Shown: positions 6,995 through 15,225 of the stretch, piece by piece
Position numbering within the stretch: position 1 is the stretch's first letter
Layout of the letters: every line of letters starts with the position of its first letter
NCBI GenBank assembly: GCA_934162615.1
Contig: CAKPJK010000014.1
Location: 1-36,961 of the forward strand
From: an uncultured Clostridia bacterium
Lineage (GTDB): Bacteria; Bacillota; Clostridia; TANB77; CAG-508
Direction of reading: 5' to 3'
Length of the DNA: 36,961 nt
Made by a program: the position numbers and the translations under genes
Notes under the pieces: generated by a model
The model's database searches: none
What the model saw: only the letters and a program-made list of their open reading frames with translations
Told to the model about the DNA's origin: nothing

Positions 6995-7792
6995 ATGCAA
7001 TTTGATGTTTTAACACTTTTTCCAGAAATGTTCAATATTTTAAATGAGAGCATAATTGGAAGAGCAAAAGAAAAAGGACTAATAAATGTTAATTTAATAA
7101 ATATTAGAGATTTTTCAAAAAATAAACACAAAAAAGTTGATGATACTCCTTATGGTGGTGGTGCTGGAATGGTAATTCAACCAGATGTTGTTTATGATGC
7201 ATATAAATCTGTTATTTCAAATATTGAAGATGTAAGGAATGTTACAAATTCAAAGAAAACAGAAAATACAGAAAATGTTGAAAAATCAGCAAAAACAAGA
7301 GTTATCTATATGTCGCCACAAGGAAAAAAATTAGACCAAAAAAAAGTAGAGGAACTATCAAAACAAGAACACTTAATTCTTCTATGTGGTCATTATGAGG
7401 GAATCGACCAGAGAGTACTGGACAGCATAGTTGACGAAGAAATTTCAATTGGAGATTATGTATTAACAGGAGGAGAGTTACCAGCAATGGTATTAATCGA
7501 TTCTGTAAGTAGATATGTAGAAGGAGTTTTGAAGGATGGTTCAACAACAGAAGAATCATTTTCACAAGGACTTTTAGAATATCCACAATATACAAGACCA
7601 GAAGTTTTTGAAGGACAACAAGTTCCAGAAGTATTACGCTCAGGTAACCATCAAATGATTGACAAATGGAGAAGAGAGCAAAGTTTGAAAAGAACTTTGG
7701 AAAAAAGGCCAGACCTTTTGGAAAAAGTTGATTTATCTGATGAGGATAAGAAGATTTTAGAAAAAATAGAAATGACGTGCCAAACCAAGTAG
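6995..7792 (+). CDS. trmD: tRNA (guanine37-N1)-methyltransferase TrmD
   Basis: 265 residues. It methylates G37 next to the anticodon using S-adenosylmethionine, preventing +1 frameshifting. The SPOUT knot is visible in 'YMSPQGK', 'LLCGHYEGIDQRV' and 'SIGDYVLTGGELPAMVLIDS', followed by 'RYVEGVL' and the C-terminal 'YPQYTRPEVFEGQQVPEVLRSGNH..I..WRR'. It is about 20 residues longer than most, because of a Lys/Thr/Glu-rich low-complexity insert at about residues 85-102. The ribosome site is a weak GGGGGT. The end overlaps a small GTGCC/GGCAC hairpin (7777-7796). Confidence 0.97.
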   Translation: MQFDVLTLFPEMFNILNESIIGRAKEKGLINVNLINIRDFSKNKHKKVDDTPYGGGAGMVIQPDVVYDAYKSVISNIEDVRNVTNSKKTENTENVEKSAKTRVIYMSPQGKKLDQKKVEELSKQEHLILLCGHYEGIDQRVLDSIVDEEISIGDYVLTGGELPAMVLIDSVSRYVEGVLKDGSTTEESFSQGLLEYPQYTRPEVFEGQQVPEVLRSGNHQMIDKWRREQSLKRTLEKRPDLLEKVDLSDEDKKILEKIEMTCQTK

Positions 7793-7829
7793 GCACCGCT
7801 CAAAATAAAAGAAGGAGGTAAATTCTAAA

Positions 7830-8297
7830 ATGGATATTATTAAATCAATAGAACACGAACAACTTAAGAATAAAATACCAGAATTAAAAGTTGGTAATAC
7901 AGTAAAAGTACATGTTAGAATTAAAGAAGGAAACAAAGAAAGAATCCAAGTTTTCGAAGGAATTATAATTAAAGTTCAAGGTGGAGGAGTTAACCAAACA
8001 TTTACAGTAAGAAAAACATCTTACGGTGTTGGTGTAGAAAAAACATTCTTAATCCATTCACCATTAGTTGAAAAAGTTGAATTAGTTAGAGTAGGTAAAG
8101 CAAGAAGAGCTAGATTATTCTACCTAAGAGACAGAGTAGGTAAAGCTGCTAAAACTAAAGAAATGGTTGGAGCTAGAATCGAAAATAGAGAAATTACTAT
8201 TAAAGAAGATTTAGTAGAAGAACCAGCTGCTGAAGAAGTTAAAGAAGAAGTTGTTGAAACTCCAGTTGCTGAAAAAGCAGAAAACAAAGCAGAATAA
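7830..8297 (+). CDS. rplS: 50S ribosomal protein bL19 with acidic C-terminal tail
   Basis: The first ~115 residues are canonical bL19 ('GNTVKVHVRIKEGNKERIQVFEGIII', 'RKTSYGVGVEKTF', 'ARRARLFYLRDRVGKAAK'), located at the 30S-50S interface. A further ~38 residues rich in Glu, Val, Ala and Pro ('EEPAAEEVKEEVVE') form a disordered acidic extension, as seen in several Clostridia. The strong AAGGAGG site supports the ATG. It is the last gene of the operon and is closed by a terminator. Confidence 0.97.
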   Translation: MDIIKSIEHEQLKNKIPELKVGNTVKVHVRIKEGNKERIQVFEGIIIKVQGGGVNQTFTVRKTSYGVGVEKTFLIHSPLVEKVELVRVGKARRARLFYLRDRVGKAAKTKEMVGARIENREITIKEDLVEEPAAEEVKEEVVETPVAEKAENKAE

Positions 8298-8300
8298 TAA

Positions 8301-8330
8301 AAAAAGTGGGACAGTAAGTGTCTCACTTTT
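8301..8330 (+). terminator. Terminator after rplS
   Basis: AAAAGTGGGACA (8302-8313) pairs with TGTCTCACTTTT (8319-8330) around GTAAG. The stem ends in As on one side and Ts on the other, so it may also serve the convergent HD-domain gene. Confidence 0.85.
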
Positions 8331-8865
8331 AAACTTTTATAAATAATAAACATAAAAATACGTAAGCATATCTAAAAGCTTTTTTCTGGCAAAAACGGTT
8401 ATAAATTTCATCGCGTGATTCATTTAAAGCACAATACTTGTCGACTAAAGTCAAAACAAAACTCTCTTTATATTTTGGAAAAGAAAAGAAAGTAACTGGC
8501 CACATATGCTTTAAAATAATATCAGTTTCTTTATTATTCAAATTAAACAACTTAGAAGCATTTTCGTATGCAGTTCTTGGGTGTGTAAAAGCATGCAAAC
8601 CCTTTCTACCATTTTCTCTTTTTCGCCAATCATATAAAAACAAATCATGTAACATGGCAGCTCTACTGCAAGATATGTAATCCAGACCAAATTTTTTGCA
8701 AATTTTGTAGCAGTAGTATGATGCGGTTAAACAATGCTCAAAACATGTTGTTTCATAATGTTGCTTATAATTTTTCATTTTTTGAACTGTTTCATTTTCT
8801 ATCAAATCTTTAATTATATATATAAATTCATTGTCTGCATAAATTTTTTCTAATAAATTTTCCAT
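8329..8865 (-). CDS. HD-domain hydrolase
   Basis: 178 residues. The metal-binding HD signature is present: His44 in 'CFEHCLTASYYCYKICKKFGL', His73-Asp74 in 'AAMLHDLFLYDW', His at about 91-95 ('HAFTHP'), His120 ('ILKHMWP') and Asp142 ('LVDKYCA'). HD proteins are phosphohydrolases of nucleotides or phosphorylated small molecules; this compact cytoplasmic type is common in Clostridia and its substrate is unknown. CTAAAGGAGAA precedes the start. It has a consensus promoter on the minus strand (8907-8935), is convergent with rplS and shares its terminator region. Confidence 0.85.
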   Translation of the reverse strand: MENLLEKIYADNEFIYIIKDLIENETVQKMKNYKQHYETTCFEHCLTASYYCYKICKKFGLDYISCSRAAMLHDLFLYDWRKRENGRKGLHAFTHPRTAYENASKLFNLNNKETDIILKHMWPVTFFSFPKYKESFVLTLVDKYCALNESRDEIYNRFCQKKAFRYAYVFLCLLFIKV

Positions 8866-8906
8866 AGTTCTCCTTTAGTGAAATAAATTATTTAACTCTA
8901 TATTTT

Positions 8907-8935
8907 ATTTTAGTATATAATAGTATATGTGTCAA
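8907..8935 (-). promoter_or_regulatory. Promoter of the HD-domain gene
   Basis: Read on the minus strand: TTGACA (8935-8930), a 17-base spacer and TAAAAT (8912-8907). The transcript has a ~35-base leader. Confidence 0.75.
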
Positions 8936-8982
8936 TACCAAATAAAGGTAAAATTAAATCGTATTTACTTCAAAATAAATAT

Positions 8983-9011
8983 TGACATATATTGCGATAA
9001 AAAGTATAATA
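8983..9011 (+). promoter_or_regulatory. Consensus promoter of the small helical protein gene
   Basis: TTGACA (8983-8988), a 17-base spacer and TATAAT (9006-9011): a perfect sigma-A promoter. The leader of about 100 bases is very AT-rich, with no clear structure. Confidence 0.8.
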
Positions 9012-9120
9012 TTGTTTAATAATATATAAACATTTATATATAAATTTAAAATGACTAAAATAAATAAAATTAGATATACTAAAATATAGAATATAAAAGA
9101 TTGAAAGAAGGGCGTTAAAA

Positions 9121-9396
9121 ATGGATAAAAAAATTGAATTTTTTGAAAATGGAGATTATAAATTTATTACAAATCTTATAAACGAAAGAATGGATAAACT
9201 AAAAGAATGTGAGGATTTTAATAAAAAGTATGAAAAATTATACGATTTAATAGATGAAATTGAATTACTTTTTGATGATAAGCAAAAGTCTAAATTTAAT
9301 GAAGTTATACAGTTATTTTATGAAGTGGAAGAATATTATTTTGCACTAGCATATTCGTTGGGATTAAAATATGGAAACGATTTAAAAAACTTATAA
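9121..9396 (+). CDS. Small acidic helical protein of unknown function
   Basis: 91 residues, almost entirely predicted helix and rich in Glu, Lys, Phe and Tyr. It ends with an aromatic 'YYFALAYSLGLKYG' pattern that recalls small clostridial families such as DUF6664/DUF6809; this is a shape resemblance, not a firm match. There is no signal peptide or membrane segment. A perfect promoter and a GAAAGAAGGGCG ribosome site support it as a real, probably well-expressed gene. It is convergent with the XRE regulator and both ends share one terminator. Confidence 0.7.
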   Translation: MDKKIEFFENGDYKFITNLINERMDKLKECEDFNKKYEKLYDLIDEIELLFDDKQKSKFNEVIQLFYEVEEYYFALAYSLGLKYGNDLKNL

Positions 9397-9416
9397 ATTT
9401 TTTTATAAGTTTTTTA
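9382..9416. terminator. Bidirectional terminator shared by two convergent genes
   Basis: AAAAAACTTATAAA (from 9384) pairs with TTTATAAGTTTTTT (from 9402). The arms contain the stop codons of both the helical protein (9394-9396) and the XRE regulator (9414-9416). Confidence 0.75.
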
Positions 9417-9743
9417 CCTTGAAAGAAAATAATCAATAAAATGTAGTATACTTTTTTTATCTCTTTGACTCAATTTTTTGAATTTTTCTGCGTATATTGA
9501 AACATCTTTTTTTAAATCTTCATCTAATAAATCGTATAAAATAATATCAGGTGTAATTTTATAGGCATTACATAGTTTTAGCAAAGTATCTATACTTCCT
9601 TTTGAAAGTCCTCTTTCTATTTGGCTGATATGTCGTGGTTCTAGCCCAGTTATTTCTGCAACTTGATTTTGTGTTAAGTTATTTTTTAATCTATATTCTT
9701 GAAATTTGTTTCCTATGTGTTTTGTTATGTTTGTTTTTTCCAT
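9414..9743 (-). CDS. XRE-family transcriptional regulator next to prepilin-FGE gene 1
   Basis: 109 residues. The N-terminal helix-turn-helix is 'IGNKFQEYRLKNNLTQNQVAEITGLEPRHISQIERGL', with the usual 'DTLLKLCNAYKITPDIILY' continuation (about residues 10-75). A short charged C-terminal helix follows and could mediate dimerisation. GAGGAAAA precedes the start. It is divergent from the prepilin-FGE gene at 9974. Palindromes at 9889-9908 and 9940-9956, just downstream of that gene's promoter, are candidate operators. A control role is inferred from this layout, which repeats at 19611-20050. Confidence 0.9.
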   Translation of the reverse strand: MEKTNITKHIGNKFQEYRLKNNLTQNQVAEITGLEPRHISQIERGLSKGSIDTLLKLCNAYKITPDIILYDLLDEDLKKDVSIYAEKFKKLSQRDKKSILHFIDYFLSR

Positions 9744-9851
9744 GATTTTTCCTCTTTTCTATATATTACTATAATATTTTATACTATTTTTGTGAATGAT
9801 TTTAAAAATGATAAATATCGTATTTAAATATGACAAAATTTGATAAAAGTA

Positions 9852-9880
9852 TTGACTTTTATTTTTGGTATTTGTAAAAT
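9852..9880 (+). promoter_or_regulatory. Promoter of prepilin-FGE gene 1
   Basis: TTGACT (9852-9857), a 17-base spacer and TAAAAT (9875-9880). Confidence 0.75.
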
Positions 9881-9888
9881 ATAAAATG

Positions 9889-9956
9889 ACATACATAATA
9901 TTGTATGTATTATTTTTACATGTATAATTTTATAATAAATTGTAAAAAATTTACAA
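9889..9956. promoter_or_regulatory. Candidate operators in the leader of prepilin-FGE gene 1
   Basis: ACATACA (9889-9895) and TGTATGT (9902-9908) form an inverted repeat right at the expected transcription start. TTGTAAA (9940-9946) and TTTACAA (9950-9956) form a second one touching the AAAGGAGG ribosome site. The first could bind the divergent XRE protein; the second could also be an RNA hairpin masking the ribosome site. Confidence 0.45.
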
Positions 9957-9973
9957 AGGAGGAAGATATATAA

Positions 9974-11119
9974 ATGAGAAAATTGAAAAAACAAAATGCT
10001 ATTACACTTGTGGCATTGGTGATTACGATAGTAATTTTGCTTATTTTGGCAGGAATTTCGATATCTGCATTGACTAATACGGGAATATTTGCAAAGGCAA
10101 AAGAAGCAAAAAAAGCTAGTGAAAATGCTGAAGAGAAACAAAGGGAAACATTAAGTGAGTATGAGAAAGAATTGAATAAATATGTTGCAAAAGAATTAAC
10201 AGGCGATAAAATAAATACAGTACTAAGCAAGACAGAAAATACAATTTTAAAAGATGCGAATGGCAATATTTTTACTTTACCAGCAGGGTTTAAAGTTGTT
10301 GTAAACGATGATACAAATAATGCCAAAACAGTTGATAAGGGAATTGTTATAGAGGATGCAACAGATGCAGCAACAAAAGGAAGTCAATTTGTATGGATAC
10401 CGGTTGGAAATATAGTAAAAGCTGATGGTTCAAAGACAGAAATTGAATTAGGAAGATATGACTTCGATGAAACAACAGGAAAAGAAAGCGCATATGCTGG
10501 AAAATATGTAGAAGAAGATGCAAGTGATAAATCAACATTAAAAAATATTGAAGGAAAATCAATTGCCAAAAATATAACAAATTTTAAAAATAGTGTATTA
10601 GCAAATGGTGGATACTATATAGGTAGATATGAAGCAAGAACAACAACTCCAAGAAGTAATAAGGAAGATACTTTAACACAAATAACAGAAAAAGGAACAG
10701 ATCAAGTATATAATTATGTAACACAGTCACAAGCCGCACAACAGACACAAAATATGTATAATAGCTCTAATTTTACAAGTGACTTAATAAATGGTTATGC
10801 ATGGGATACTGCCACATTGTTTTTACAAAGTTGTGGAGAAGAAAAATATTCAAGAAAAACAAGTGTAAATAGTTCATTTGCTGTAAAAGGAACAAATGAA
10901 CAAAATTATATAGGAACAAGAGATAATGCATGTAATGTATATGATTTAGCGAGTAATTTAAGTGAATGGACGGCAGAGACATCTGACGATTCTATCTATC
11001 CTTGTGTTTATAGAGGAGGCAATTACTCTTATAATAATACTTATACAACAAATCGTAATTATCACAATACTTTTCTTAGTACTGAAGATATAGGTTTCCG
11101 TCCAATTTTATACTTATAA
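9974..11119 (+). CDS. Prepilin-like protein with C-terminal FGE/C-type-lectin domain (copy 1, intact)
   Basis: 381 residues. A short basic leader 'MRKLKKQNA' is followed by a hydrophobic helix 'ITLVALVITIVILLILAGIS' typical of clostridial type IV pilin-like proteins, although the usual Glu at +5 is absent. An amphipathic helix 'TNTGIFAKAKEAKKASENAE' up to about residue 75 continues the pilin-like stalk. The rest resembles the formylglycine-generating-enzyme/SUMF1 fold: 'FVWIPVGN', 'GGYYIGRYEAR', 'YAWDTATLFLQ', 'CNVYDLASNLSEWT', 'YRGGNY', ending 'GFRPILYL'. The fold is often used for ligand binding (C-type-lectin type) rather than catalysis. It is probably held on the outer face of the membrane or built into a pilus. 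AAAGGAGGAAG precedes the ATG. Confidence 0.85.
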   Translation: MRKLKKQNAITLVALVITIVILLILAGISISALTNTGIFAKAKEAKKASENAEEKQRETLSEYEKELNKYVAKELTGDKINTVLSKTENTILKDANGNIFTLPAGFKVVVNDDTNNAKTVDKGIVIEDATDAATKGSQFVWIPVGNIVKADGSKTEIELGRYDFDETTGKESAYAGKYVEEDASDKSTLKNIEGKSIAKNITNFKNSVLANGGYYIGRYEARTTTPRSNKEDTLTQITEKGTDQVYNYVTQSQAAQQTQNMYNSSNFTSDLINGYAWDTATLFLQSCGEEKYSRKTSVNSSFAVKGTNEQNYIGTRDNACNVYDLASNLSEWTAETSDDSIYPCVYRGGNYSYNNTYTTNRNYHNTFLSTEDIGFRPILYL

Positions 11120-11123
11120 AAAT

Positions 11124-11164
11124 AAAAAATGCTTTAGACAAGTATATGTTTAAAGCATTTTTTT
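11124..11164 (+). terminator. Terminator after prepilin-FGE gene 1
   Basis: AAATGCTTTA pairs with TAAAGCATTT around a ~14-base loop and is followed by a run of Ts. Confidence 0.8.
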
Positions 11165-11259
11165 GCGTATATTATTAAAAGCTGTATTGCTAAAATTTAA
11201 ACAATATAATGTATATACAAAAAGTATATAAAAAAGACATACAAATAGTGTCAAAAATA

Positions 11260-11289
11260 TTGAAATGTAAAAAAATGATATGATAAAAT
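11260..11289 (+). promoter_or_regulatory. Promoter of the decayed prepilin-FGE copy 2
   Basis: TTGAAA (11260-11265), an 18-base spacer and TAAAAT (11284-11289) with an extended TGA. A GACATACA stretch (11236-11243) upstream is shared with the copy 1 leader. Confidence 0.5.
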
Positions 11290-11337
11290 AAAATGCAGGA
11301 ACAAACTGTAAAATAAACAAAAGATGGGAGAGATAAA

Positions 11338-12484
11338 ATGAGAAAAAACTTAAAGAACAAAACACTATAACACTTGTAGCATTAGTAATAACAATAGTGA
11401 TTTTGTTGATATTAGTGGGAATATCAATATCTGCATTAACTAATACGGGACTATTTGGAAAGGCGAAAGAGGCTAAAGAAAAAAGTGAAAATGCAGAAAG
11501 AGAACAAAGTCAAACATTAAGTGAGTATGAAAAAGAATTGAATAAATATACATCTGCTGATTTGTCGTCAAATATAAATAATTTTTTTGATGTAACGACA
11601 GAATTGCACGACGAAAATGGAAATAAAATTGTTGTTCAGGCAGGGTATAAGATTGTAGTAAATGATGATACAATAATGCGATGACAGTAGAAAAAGGTAT
11701 AGTTATAGAAGATGATAGAGGCAATGAATATGTATGGGTACCATGTACAACTGAAGATTCGAAAATGCAATTACAGTATAAAAGAACAGAGTGGGATGTA
11801 GAAAATGATAATGGAACTAGTGCGTCAAAAGATGAATTGACCTTAACTTGTCCAGAAAATTATAGTAATAATGAACTAACTTATGGTGTTGTTAATGAAA
11901 TAATAGCACAAGTAAAAAAAGAAAAAGAGAGTGTAAGTAAAAATGGTGGATATTATATAGGAAGATATGAAGTAGGAGGTTATGATGGTGCAGAAGTTAT
12001 ACAAGCAAATCAAACACCTAGAACAGATATTAACTGGAGCACTGCATATGGAGTAGCAAAATAAATAGGTGGAGGATCAAATGCAACAACGTATTTATGT
12101 TCAAGTTATGCTTGGTATACGGCTATTAATTTTATACAAAATAATGGATTTCCGAATTATGCAGAAAAAAGAGAAGATAAATACAATGAAAATTGGGTAG
12201 ACAAAACTGTAATATATGATGGAAAAACAAAAACGGCTGGAACAGAACAAAGACTTTTAACTGGAAAAACAACTCCAAAATGCAATATTTATGATATGGG
12301 AGGAAATGTTGCTGAATTTACAACAGAAGTAAAACCAAATATTAATGATTCAAGTACTGATGAACCGGTAGTATTACGAGGGGGAAGATTTACAAATTTT
12401 AGTCCTGCAGGCCAGCGTAGTGATTTTAATATGAACAGTGGCGGTAATGGAAGTGGATTAAGAATAACTTTATTTTTAAATTAA
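11338..12484 (+). pseudogene. Prepilin-FGE copy 2, frameshifted and interrupted
   Basis: Alignment by eye with copies 1 and 3 shows three lesions. After ATG 11338 a run of six As (11342-11347) has one A too many; with five, the frame would read MRKLKEQNTITLVALV. Near 11669-11674 one A is missing (ACAATAATGC where copy 1 has ACAAATAATGC), breaking 'VVNDDTNNAMTVEKG'. At 12062-12064 an in-frame TAA interrupts 'GVAK.IGGGSNATTYLCSSYAW'. The rest keeps the family features: 'YVWVPC', 'GGYYIGRYEVGG', 'CNIYDMGGNVAEF', 'VVLRGGRF' and a divergent end 'GSGLRITLFLN'. The promoter and ribosome site survive. It is either a pseudogene or a silent sequence donor. Confidence 0.85.
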
Positions 12485-12551
12485 TATTAAATTTTATAGG
12501 TCAGTAATATTACAAAAATCATTCTAAAATCTAGAAAAAATAATATCAATG

Positions 12552-12560
12552 TGATATAAT
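12552..12560 (+). promoter_or_regulatory. Extended -10 promoter of the 473-residue protein
   Basis: TGATATAAT matches the extended -10 consensus (TGn TATAAT); no good -35 is visible. It lies 100 bases before the start at 12661, which has a strong AGGAGGGA site. Confidence 0.5.
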
Positions 12561-12660
12561 AAGTTCTAGAAAAGAGTGATTTTTTAGCTTTTGGCAAACA
12601 ATGTAAACAACGCAAAAAACAAAAAAACACAAACAATAAAATCCTAGGAGGGAAATTAAT

Positions 12661-14082
12661 ATGAATCAAAAAGAAAAAAACATATTAAAACTAGAAGAAA
12701 GCTTTAGAGACACAATAGAAAACGACATCTTAAAGCAACAAACAGAAAACAAAAAAATAAAAATAAAAGACATAAAACTCGTAGGTTCAGCAGAATGGAA
12801 CGACAAAATAAATGGGCAAAAAAGAGCAGACGTAGTATTCATAGTAGAAAAAGAAATAACAGAAAAAGACGAAAACGGAAAAGAAAGAACAACAGAGCAA
12901 AAAAACTATTATTTAGGAAACAAATGCATAGCAGGAACATTAGGAAACAATCAAATTATATATAACAACACATTTGCAATTTCTGAACCAGACAAAATGA
13001 AAGCAATAAACGAATTGTTAGAAGCAACACCAGAGGAAGAAATAGAAAAAAATTCTATGAACAAATTACAAACAAAAGAGATGGCAGAAATTTTATCAGC
13101 ACATCTTGGAAGACCCGTTGCAGAAGAGGAAGTCCAAAAATTAATAGAAGATATGGATAAGCAAGAAATAGAAGAACTTTCTGAAGAACGAGAAGAGCAA
13201 GAAGAAAAAGAACCAGAAGAAAAGAAAAATAAATTGAATAAAAAGCAAACAGAAAAAATAAAAGTAAATGGAATACAAAAAGTTGATTTAAATAAAAAAG
13301 TAGACGGAAAGCAAACCCTTGGAAATCGTTTAGATTTAAAAGGCTATGAAAGTATGTATGTTGTATATTCAGAAAACGTAGAAGAAATTACTCCAGGAAC
13401 TAAAAAGAATAATACGACATATTCATTAGTAGGAGTAAAAAGCGATGGAACTGCAACAGTGTTAAACGATGAATTCGAAATGGACAAATCAGTTGGAAAT
13501 GGAGCAACAAGAAATCAAACTAAGGTTAGAGCAGATAGTACGGCAACAAGAGACAATAAAGATGTTTCTGTATATACTAGAAAATCAAATGGAATGAGCA
13601 TAGGATGTGAAAATGATATGGGAAATGTTAATATGTTCTTATATCAAAAAACAAAAGAAGAAAACGAAAATGTCGGAATTCAAATAGAAACATCTAAAAC
13701 ACAAGTTATTCCTGTTGAAACAAGAGAAATAATGAATAAAAATAGAGGTACATATCAAGGTGACAAAGTTCAAGATGAAATACAAGAACATACTGATGAA
13801 GGATGTAAACCAAAGGATGTAAAGGACTTTGATGGAGATGAAAACACAGTAACACATGAACATTTTGATTTGGAATATTATGTACAGGAAATATTAAATT
13901 ACGAAAATGATCAAGGTGAAGAACAAATAAAAGAGGTATTTACTGCAAATGAGGTTAGAGAAAAATTATTAAGAGAATTGAAAGAAAAAGGAAATCAATT
14001 ATCACAAGACCAAATTATTCAATGTGTTAAAGAAGAAATGAACTTAGATGCAGAAAACTTGGAAAGAGAGCATAAAAGATAG
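12661..14082 (+). CDS. Unrecognised 473-residue charged protein
   Basis: I do not recognise a family. There is no signal peptide or membrane span. Residues 1-110 look globular with beta strands ('IKIKDIKLVGSAEWNDKI', 'RADVVFIVEKEI', 'KNYYLGNKCIAGTLGNNQ'). Residues 110-205 include a helical part ending in a very acidic/basic linker (Glu- and Lys-rich, probably a coiled coil or disordered). A second globular segment at about 210-360 contains 'TLGNRLDLKGYESMYVVYSENVEEITPG' and 'SYLVGVKSDGTA'-like strands. The C-terminal ~70 residues are acidic and helical. Codon use is as AT-rich as the neighbours. It lies between the prepilin-FGE pair and the FeoA-like gene, with its own ribosome site, and is co-directional with both. 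Confidence 0.75.
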   Translation: MNQKEKNILKLEESFRDTIENDILKQQTENKKIKIKDIKLVGSAEWNDKINGQKRADVVFIVEKEITEKDENGKERTTEQKNYYLGNKCIAGTLGNNQIIYNNTFAISEPDKMKAINELLEATPEEEIEKNSMNKLQTKEMAEILSAHLGRPVAEEEVQKLIEDMDKQEIEELSEEREEQEEKEPEEKKNKLNKKQTEKIKVNGIQKVDLNKKVDGKQTLGNRLDLKGYESMYVVYSENVEEITPGTKKNNTTYSLVGVKSDGTATVLNDEFEMDKSVGNGATRNQTKVRADSTATRDNKDVSVYTRKSNGMSIGCENDMGNVNMFLYQKTKEENENVGIQIETSKTQVIPVETREIMNKNRGTYQGDKVQDEIQEHTDEGCKPKDVKDFDGDENTVTHEHFDLEYYVQEILNYENDQGEEQIKEVFTANEVREKLLRELKEKGNQLSQDQIIQCVKEEMNLDAENLEREHKR

Positions 14083-14083
14083 T

Positions 14084-14114
14084 TTGTCACATTTATATTT
14101 CGACAAAATATAAT
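14084..14114 (+). promoter_or_regulatory. Promoter region of the FeoA-like gene with a Spo0A-box-like heptamer
   Basis: TTGTCA (14084-14089) and TATAAT (14109-14114) with a somewhat long 19-base spacer. TTCGACA (14098-14104), the complement of the Spo0A box TGTCGAA, lies between them. A single heptamer can occur by chance. Confidence 0.4.
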
Positions 14115-14146
14115 ATAGTAGGAAATTGTATTTTGGAGGAACACAT

Positions 14147-14377
14147 ATGGAAATAGAAAACTTAAATCAATTACCATTAAATAAAAGTGGAAAAATAAAT
14201 AAAATTGAATGTGATGAAGGAATAAAAAGAAGATTACTAGATATGGGGCTTGTTAAAGGAACAGAAATTACGCCTATATTAATAAGTCCATCTAGAGATC
14301 CAAGAGCATTTCTTGTTAGAGGTACTATTATTGCTATAAGGAAAGAGGATGCTAAAAATATAAAAATTAACATATGA
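14147..14377 (+). CDS. FeoA-like SH3-domain protein
   Basis: 76 residues with the FeoA SH3-like pattern 'LPLNKSGKINKIECDEGIKRRLLDMGLVKGTEITPI' and 'DPRAFLVRGTIIAIRKEDAKNI'. FeoA proteins assist the ferrous-iron transporter FeoB; free-standing FeoA-like proteins can also act in regulation. No feoB is in the window, so the iron role is only family-based. I chose ATG 14147 because GGAGGA is 7 bases before it; the upstream in-frame TTG at 14126 would include the ribosome site in the protein. A terminator follows. Confidence 0.85.
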   Translation: MEIENLNQLPLNKSGKINKIECDEGIKRRLLDMGLVKGTEITPILISPSRDPRAFLVRGTIIAIRKEDAKNIKINI

Positions 14378-14383
14378 AAATAA

Positions 14384-14422
14384 AAAAGATGTAATGAGAA
14401 TTTAAGTACTCGTTATATCTTT
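14384..14422 (+). terminator. Terminator after the FeoA-like gene
   Basis: AAAAGATGTAATGAG pairs, with two G-U steps, with CTCGTTATATCTTTT around a ~10-base loop. It could work on both strands, also closing the convergent tetR gene. Confidence 0.75.
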
Positions 14423-14447
14423 TAGAGTTGCTGGATAAAGAATTAAA

Positions 14448-15053
14448 TTATTTTTTAATTTCCTCATCTTTAATCAAATTACGAATAGTTCTATACAGAT
14501 ATGGTTTATAATCTTCAATAGGTAAAGGCTCTTTATACAAAATAGAATTAAAGCAAGTAGAGCCAACAAGTTCAATAATCATAAACAAAGTAACATCAGG
14601 ATTACTTAATTTTATATTATTCTCTTCAATACCCCTAATAAACAAATCATAAACAGAATCTTCATCATCAGCACCTTTATCATGCAAATTTAAAACTGTT
14701 TTACTAAAAACACCCCAAGATAAATTTTTAGAAATAAATTTTAAAAGTAAAGGATTTTTAGTTAATTCGTCTATTACATAATTTATTATATAAATAATAC
14801 TATCAGAAAAATTTGATATATAATTTTTTCTTAAAGATTTTAATGCATCAGAAAATAATTTTTGAGATTTTTTTACAATTAAAATGTCTCGTATTTCGTA
14901 TTTATCTCTAAAATAAAGATAAAATGTTCCCTTTGCAACACTTGCATTATCAACTATTTCTTGTATTGATGTATCTTTTATTCCTTTTTCGGTAAATAAT
15001 TTGAACGCTGTGTTTAGTAGTCTGTTTTCTTTTTCTTCTTTATCATTTTTCAT
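14448..15053 (-). CDS. TetR/AcrR-family repressor of the MMPL operon
   Basis: 201 residues. The N-terminal helix-turn-helix is 'RLLNTAFKLFTEKGIKDTSIQEIVDNASVAKGTFYLYFRDKYEIRD' (about residues 11-56), the standard TetR signature. The C-terminal ligand domain is helical and variable. AGGAGG lies 11 bases before the ATG. It is divergent from the MMPL/xxxLxxG genes. Three copies of a 13-bp palindrome TGACYnAnGGTCA-type in the shared promoter region are its likely operators, so it probably represses itself and the exporter until a small lipophilic or cationic ligand binds. Confidence 0.92.
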   Translation of the reverse strand: MKNDKEEKENRLLNTAFKLFTEKGIKDTSIQEIVDNASVAKGTFYLYFRDKYEIRDILIVKKSQKLFSDALKSLRKNYISNFSDSIIYIINYVIDELTKNPLLLKFISKNLSWGVFSKTVLNLHDKGADDEDSVYDLFIRGIEENNIKLSNPDVTLFMIIELVGSTCFNSILYKEPLPIEDYKPYLYRTIRNLIKDEEIKK

Positions 15054-15125
15054 AGTTGCTCTGTCCTCCTAAAAAATATAAAAAATTAATTTTATATCTT
15101 ATATATTAATATTATTGCATAAATT

Positions 15126-15216
15126 TGACTTTCGGTCAATAAATTTATATAAATTTTGAAAAAAGCATTGACCAATGGTCATAAAAGTAGTATTATATAA
15201 AAATGACTAACGGTCA
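15126..15216. promoter_or_regulatory. Three TetR operators
   Basis: TGACTTTCGGTCA (15126-15138), TGACCAATGGTCA (15169-15181) and TGACTAACGGTCA (15204-15216). All are 13 bp with TGAC...GTCA arms. The first lies over the minus-strand -35 of tetR, the second over the -35 of the exporter promoter, and the third just downstream of its -10. Confidence 0.85.
15168..15196 (+). promoter_or_regulatory. Promoter of the MMPL-xxxLxxG operon
   Basis: TTGACC (15168-15173), a 17-base spacer and TATTAT (15191-15196). It is embedded in two TetR operators. Confidence 0.75.
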
Positions 15217-15225
15217 TAAAAAATC

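Noticed and set aside
7302..7796. A 164-codon minus-strand frame inside trmD
   Set aside because: It is antisense to well-conserved trmD codons, lacks a ribosome site, and its composition is that of reverse-complemented coding DNA.
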